From the NCBI RefSeq assembly GCF_030486405.1, contig NZ_CP129613.1, positions 6,076,001 through 6,140,000 on the forward strand: DNA of 64,000 nt, written 5' to 3'. This DNA is from Mycolicibacterium sp. HK-90. GTDB lineage: Bacteria > Actinomycetota > Actinomycetes > Mycobacteriales > Mycobacteriaceae. Under the pieces are notes generated by a model, which saw only the letters and a program-made list of their open reading frames with translations, was not told the origin of the DNA and searched no databases. The stretch's first letter is position 1. The number at the start of each line of letters is the position of its first letter. Below are positions 60,291 through 64,000 of the stretch, one piece after another. A program made the position numbers and the translations under genes.

Positions 60291-61268
60291 ATGCATGCAA
60301 TTATCGCGTCCGCGGACGGCCGTCTGACCTGGGAAAACGTCGCTGATATCTCTGCAGCAAACAACGAGATTTTGATCCGGGTCCACGCCGCCGGCGTCAA
60401 CCGGGCGGACCTGCTCCAAGCGGCGGGCAAGTATCCACCTCCTCCGGGCGCCAGCGAGATCATCGGACTGGAGGTTTCGGGCACCGTCGCCGAGCTCGGC
60501 GCGGACGTTACCGACTGGTCAGTTGGGCAACCCGTGTGTGCATTGCTCGCAGGCGGCGGATACGCCGAATATGTCGCCGTACCCGCCGCGCAGGTGTTGC
60601 CATTGCCTGATGGCGTTGCCCTGCCCGATGCCGCGGGACTGCCCGAAGTGGCGTGCACGGTGTGGTCGAACCTGGTGACCACCGCAGGCTTGACCGCGAG
60701 CCAACTCGTCCTCCTGCACGGCGGCGCCAGCGGCATCGGCACCCACGCCATTCAGGTGGCGCGCGCCCTCGGCGCCCGCGTGGCGGTGACAGCCGGATCC
60801 GCCGACAAGCTCGCCCTGTGCCGTGAACTGGGCGCCGACATCACCATCAACTACCGCGACGAGGACTTCGTCGAACGAGTGCGGGCGGAGACCGGCGGCG
60901 CGGGCGCCGACGTGATCCTCGACCTCATGGGCGCGGCCTACCTGGACCGCAATGTCGACGCGCTGGCCGACGGAGGCCGGGTGGTGATCATCGGCATGCA
61001 GGGCGGCATCAAGGGAGAGCTGAACATCGCCAAGCTGATCGGCAAGCGGGCCGGCGTGATCGGGACGGCACTGCGCTCGCGTCCGGTCGAGGGCCGCGGC
61101 GGAAAGGCGCAGATCGTCGCCGCAGTGACCGAAAACGTGTGGCCCATGATCGCCGACGGGCGGGTACGGCCGATCATCGGCGCCGAACTGCCCATCGCCG
61201 AGGCCCAGCGGGCCCACGACCTGCTGGCCTCTGGGGAGGTGTCGGGAAAGGTCGTGCTGACGGTCTGA
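60291..61268 (+). CDS. NADPH:quinone oxidoreductase (zinc-free MDR)
   Basis: 325 residues. Medium-chain dehydrogenase fold without zinc ligands; NADP-binding HGGASGIGTHAIQVARALGARV and the front motif HAAGVNRADLLQAAGKYPPPPGASEIIGLEVSG (cited in part), typical of QOR/PIG3-like enzymes. Reduces quinones or enones with NADPH in the cytosol. Counterpart of Rv3777 by position. Divergent MarR regulator; converges on the aminotransferase-like gene seven bases away. Confidence 0.92.
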   Translation: MHAIIASADGRLTWENVADISAANNEILIRVHAAGVNRADLLQAAGKYPPPPGASEIIGLEVSGTVAELGADVTDWSVGQPVCALLAGGGYAEYVAVPAAQVLPLPDGVALPDAAGLPEVACTVWSNLVTTAGLTASQLVLLHGGASGIGTHAIQVARALGARVAVTAGSADKLALCRELGADITINYRDEDFVERVRAETGGAGADVILDLMGAAYLDRNVDALADGGRVVIIGMQGGIKGELNIAKLIGKRAGVIGTALRSRPVEGRGGKAQIVAAVTENVWPMIADGRVRPIIGAELPIAEAQRAHDLLASGEVSGKVVLTV

Positions 61269-61274
61269 GCGCGA

Positions 61275-62471
61275 TCAGCCGAGGGAGGCCAGCGCGCGCA
61301 CCAACTGGTCGACCTCGGCGCCGGTCGAGTAGTGCGACAACCCGACCGTGACCGCACCGCCGATGTCGTTCACACCGATCACGTCGAGCACCCGGGAGCT
61401 GGCATTCGACAGCGCCAGAATGCCGTTGTCGGCCAGTCGCTGCACCACCCGCTCGGCCGGGATGTCCCGCACCACGAAGCTGAGCACCGGAATCTGCGAC
61501 TCCGGCCTGCCGATCACCATGACCAACGGCAACGAGCGCAGCGACGCCACCAGATACTCGAACAGCCGGTCCAGGTAGGCGCCCGCCGACTGCATCGAGA
61601 CCGTCAGCCGTTCCCGCCGCGAGCCGGTGGCCGTGTCATCGAGGTTGGACAGGTACTCGATGCTGGCCACCACACCGCCCAGCAGGCCGTACTGGTGCAT
61701 GCCGACCTCCAGGCGGGCCGGACCCGTCGCGTTCGGGTTCAGCGACACCGAGGCCAACGAATCGATCGCGGACGGGTCGCGGAACACCAGGGCGCCGATC
61801 GGTGGCCCGCCCCAGGGCACCGCGTTGAGGGCGACGACGTCGGCATCGATCTCGCTGATGTCGATGAGCCGGTACGGAGCCGCGGCCGAGTGGTCGACGA
61901 CGACCATGCCGCCGACCTCATGGGTGAGCTTGGTCACCTCACTCAGATCGGTGACGGTTCCCAGGGTCGACGACGCCGACGCGATGGCCACCAGGCGGGT
62001 CGGCTTGTCGATCAGCCCTTCCCACTGCCAGGACGGCAGCTCACCGGTCTCGATGTCGACCTCGGCCCACTTGACCTTGGCGCCATAGCGATTCGCGGCC
62101 CGCAACCAGGGCGCGATGTTGGCCTCGTCGTCCAGGCGGGTGACCACCACCTCGTAGCCCAGCCCGACCCGGCTCGAAGAGGCCTCGGCCAGGGCGGTCA
62201 ACAGCTGGGCCCGGTCCGCGCCCAGGACCACGCCCCGCGGATCGGCGTTGACCAGATCCGCGACAGCTTGCCGGGCAGCGGTGAGGACAGCCGCACTGCG
62301 GCGTGCCGATGGGTGCGGTCCAACAGCGGTGGGCATCGAGCCGCGGAAGGCGGTAGAAACCGTCGTCGCGACCGAATCGGGCACCAACATGCCGTTCTGG
62401 GCATCGAAGTGAACCCACCCATCGCCCAGAGACGGGTGCAAGCCACGCACCCGGGCGACGTCGTATGCCAT
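61275..62471 (-). CDS. class-V aminotransferase / cysteine-desulfurase-like protein without the PLP lysine
   Basis: 398 residues from ATG 62471; AAGGTGG and a TAAGGT box both stand directly upstream. SufS-like fold type [15 protein letters not shown] at the start, the cofactor Asp in [15 protein letters not shown], and [19 protein letters not shown] where desulfurase relatives carry a Tyr-Lys-x-x-Gly-Pro stretch with the Schiff-base lysine. Here Pro stands in that place, so classical PLP chemistry is doubtful. No active-site Cys loop was recognised. Rv3778c by position. Confidence 0.85.
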   Translation of the reverse strand: MAYDVARVRGLHPSLGDGWVHFDAQNGMLVPDSVATTVSTAFRGSMPTAVGPHPSARRSAAVLTAARQAVADLVNADPRGVVLGADRAQLLTALAEASSSRVGLGYEVVVTRLDDEANIAPWLRAANRYGAKVKWAEVDIETGELPSWQWEGLIDKPTRLVAIASASSTLGTVTDLSEVTKLTHEVGGMVVVDHSAAAPYRLIDISEIDADVVALNAVPWGGPPIGALVFRDPSAIDSLASVSLNPNATGPARLEVGMHQYGLLGGVVASIEYLSNLDDTATGSRRERLTVSMQSAGAYLDRLFEYLVASLRSLPLVMVIGRPESQIPVLSFVVRDIPAERVVQRLADNGILALSNASSRVLDVIGVNDIGGAVTVGLSHYSTGAEVDQLVRALASLG

Positions 62472-62478
62472 GCCAGCC

Positions 62479-62484
62479 ACCTTA
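62479..62484 (-). promoter_or_regulatory. leaderless -10 box or ribosome site of the aminotransferase-like gene
   Basis: TAAGGT on the minus strand, seven bases before ATG 62471; the overlapping AAGGTGG could instead be a Shine-Dalgarno sequence. Confidence 0.4.
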
Positions 62485-62584
62485 GAGCGTCCGCAAATAT
62501 CACAAACCGACACGATTTGGTGAGCGCCCGAGGAGCACGTTTGCGCTTCCGAGACCATGCTCGGACCGGGTCACCCTGGGCAGC

Positions 62585-62590
62585 CATACT
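62585..62590 (+). promoter_or_regulatory. candidate leaderless -10 box of the Rv3779-like gene
   Basis: CATACT, six bases (AGTCCA), GTG 62597; same box and spacing as at 12824. Confidence 0.4.
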
Positions 62591-62596
62591 AGTCCA

Positions 62597-64000
62597 GTGG
62601 GCTTCGGGTTCGGAGTGCTAATCGCACTGTTTTTGCTGGTGATCCCCGGGGCGCTGATAGCCAGGGCGGGCGGACTGACCGTGTCGGCGGCGGTTGTAGT
62701 GGGTCCAGCCTTGACCTACGGCACTGTTGCACTGACGATCGTCCCGCTCGGCGCGATCGGCGTGCCGTGGAACGCGTGGGCAGCATTGTTTGCTGTGGCC
62801 GTGATGTGCGCGGTTGCGGCCGGGTTGCGCAAGGTGCTGGCCCGCTACCGCGACCGTGACGCCGAGACATCCGGCGCGACGACACGCCCGGCCGCACTGG
62901 TTGCGGCCGGTGTGCTGCTGGGCGCGGCACTGATCGCCGCCGCCGCAGTCGCCGGCCTGGTGAACTGGCAATCGATCCCGAGCACCTGGGACTCGGTGTG
63001 GCACGCCAACACCGTCCGATGGATCCTCGACACCGGCCAGGCCTCACCGACCCACATGGGCGAACTGCGCAACGTCGAGACCCACCAGCCGCTCTACTAC
63101 CCCTCGGCGTTCCACGCCCTGGCGGTCGTGTACTGCCAGCTCACCGGCGCCGCCGCGACAACCGCCTACACCGTGAGCTCGGCCGCCGCGGCCATCTGGC
63201 TGTTCCCGGTCAGCGCCGCGGTGCTGACGTGGAAGATCCTCCGCCCGCACACCAGCGAGATGCGCACCGCGGCAGCCGCGGCCACCGCGGCCGCACTGTC
63301 GGCGTCGTTCACCGCGATCCCCTACGTCGAGTTCGACGTCGCCGCGATGCCCAATCTCGTGGCCTACGGACTCGCGGTCCCGGTGTTCGCACTGATCGCC
63401 TCCACACCGGCGCACCGCGACCGCATCCCGCTCGCGGTCCTGGCCACCGTCGGCGTCTTCTCCGTGCATCTCACCGGCGGCGTGGTGACCGCACTCCTGG
63501 TCGGGATCTGGTGGCTGGTGGACGCGCTGTGGCGACCGGTACGCGGTCGCCGAGCCGACTTCCTGGCCCTGGCCGCGGTCGCGGTACCCACCGGGCTGAT
63601 CCTGCTCCCCCAATTTCTCGCGGTCCTGCAGCAGACCGACATCATCGTCGGACACGCCTTCGTCAACCACCTCGGCAAGAAGTACTCACTGTTCGCCGCG
63701 GTCTTCCAGCACACCCGCCACCTCAACGACTTCCCGATCCAGAACGCACTCATCGCGCTGGCCGCCATCGGCGGGCTGGTGCTGCTGGTCAAGAAGATCT
63801 GGTGGCCGTTGGCGATCTGGCTCATCCTGATCGCGTCGATCGTGCATTCCGGAGCACCGTTCGGCGGACCGCTCGGCGTCCTCACCGGGACGTTCAGCGA
63901 TCTGTTCTACAGCGACCCGCGGCGGCTGTCGGCGGTGGTCACCATGCTCTACGCCCCGATGGCCGCGATCGGGCTGGGCACCCTGGTCCTGCTCGGCGTC
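62597..64000 (+). CDS. polytopic membrane protein, Rv3779-like (3' end outside window)
   Basis: 468 residues visible, open to the right edge. At least ten membrane helices, starting GVLIALFLLVIPGALIARAGG, with a large first outside loop containing SIPSTWDSVWHANTVRWILD and THQPLYYPSAFHAL, a pattern of GT-C-like glycosyltransferases with acidic residue near the first helices. From memory, Mtb Rv3779 was reported as a polyprenyl-phosphomannose synthase in lipoglycan synthesis; it shares position here (after the Rv3777- and Rv3778c-like genes). Start GTG 62597 is chosen for the promoter spacing. Confidence 0.82.
   Translation, partial: MGFGFGVLIALFLLVIPGALIARAGGLTVSAAVVVGPALTYGTVALTIVPLGAIGVPWNAWAALFAVAVMCAVAAGLRKVLARYRDRDAETSGATTRPAALVAAGVLLGAALIAAAAVAGLVNWQSIPSTWDSVWHANTVRWILDTGQASPTHMGELRNVETHQPLYYPSAFHALAVVYCQLTGAAATTAYTVSSAAAAIWLFPVSAAVLTWKILRPHTSEMRTAAAAATAAALSASFTAIPYVEFDVAAMPNLVAYGLAVPVFALIASTPAHRDRIPLAVLATVGVFSVHLTGGVVTALLVGIWWLVDALWRPVRGRRADFLALAAVAVPTGLILLPQFLAVLQQTDIIVGHAFVNHLGKKYSLFAAVFQHTRHLNDFPIQNALIALAAIGGLVLLVKKIWWPLAIWLILIASIVHSGAPFGGPLGVLTGTFSDLFYSDPRRLSAVVTMLYAPMAAIGLGTLVLLGV

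Noticed and set aside
60292..60299. TGCATGCA palindrome at the start of the quinone oxidoreductase gene
   Set aside because: Eight bases inside the coding start, not in a position for a MarR operator; chance is enough.

Overview
The window is chromosomal DNA of a high-GC actinobacterium, almost certainly a rapidly growing Mycobacterium (Mycolicibacterium). The pointers are an LpqH-type 19 kDa lipoprotein, a PE-PPE-domain hydrolase, a WS/DGAT acyltransferase, a LigC ligase, and gene order that follows the M. tuberculosis Rv3752c-Rv3779 segment as I remember it: tadA, its partner protein, tyrA, a glycolipid-binding-like protein, proZWVX, a LapA-like protein, an ACAD10/11-like kinase, alkyl sulfatase, Arg and Ser tRNAs, hisC2/pat, echA21, a quinone oxidoreductase, a class-V aminotransferase relative and an Rv3779-like membrane protein. 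No CRISPR array, insertion sequence or prophage was seen.

0-12 kb: the end of ligC; a translationally coupled QEGLA-type metalloprotease and ATP-grasp ligase; gluQ (tRNA-Asp queuosine glutamylation); an amino-acid ABC importer with binding protein and permease fused; a TetR regulator coupled to an HpnE-like flavoenzyme behind a 33-bp operator; an MFS exporter; an acyl-CoA:carboxylate CoA-transferase. 11.5-17.3 kb: tgt, two LpqH-family lipoproteins, the PE-PPE hydrolase and a lipoprotein penicillin-binding protein. 17.3-25.3 kb: a B12-dependent diol dehydratase operon (fused large/medium subunit, small subunit, reactivase) behind a WS/DGAT gene, then a small membrane protein and a fatty-acid alpha-dioxygenase-like haem peroxidase.

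25.3-33.8 kb: tRNA-Ser(CGA), tadA, tyrA, and a five-gene overlapping proXVWZ compatible-solute importer operon. 33.8-38.9 kb: an inserted catabolic cassette (SDR, GntR regulator, organophosphate-type MFS, phosphonatase-like HAD hydrolase, FAD oxidoreductase). The GntR gene and the FAD gene share an almost identical operator, so the cassette looks like one regulon, probably for a phosphonate. 38.9-43.7 kb: alkyl sulfatase, an imine-reductase-like enzyme with a divergent HxlR regulator, a phosphoesterase and small proteins. 43.8-52.8 kb: tRNA-Arg(ACG), tRNA-Ser(GCU), hisC2/pat, echA21-like and others, a MocR regulator, a cutinase, an acyl-ACP desaturase with a tandem palindromic operator, and an Ntn amide hydrolase.

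52.8-59 kb is the accessory and decaying part: a truncated AraC regulator, a secreted protein frameshifted in its signal peptide, a contact-dependent-type toxin/immunity operon whose toxin gene is cut by two in-frame TAG codons, and an Rmf/CrpP-like small protein. The core resumes with tRNA-Ser(UGA), marR, qor, the aminotransferase-like gene and the Rv3779-like gene that runs off the right edge.

Several genes connect: gluQ with tgt (queuosine), and tadA with tRNA-Arg(ACG) (inosine). Many genes carry a TANNNT-like box 6-8 bases before the start codon and no Shine-Dalgarno sequence, the layout of leaderless mycobacterial transcripts.
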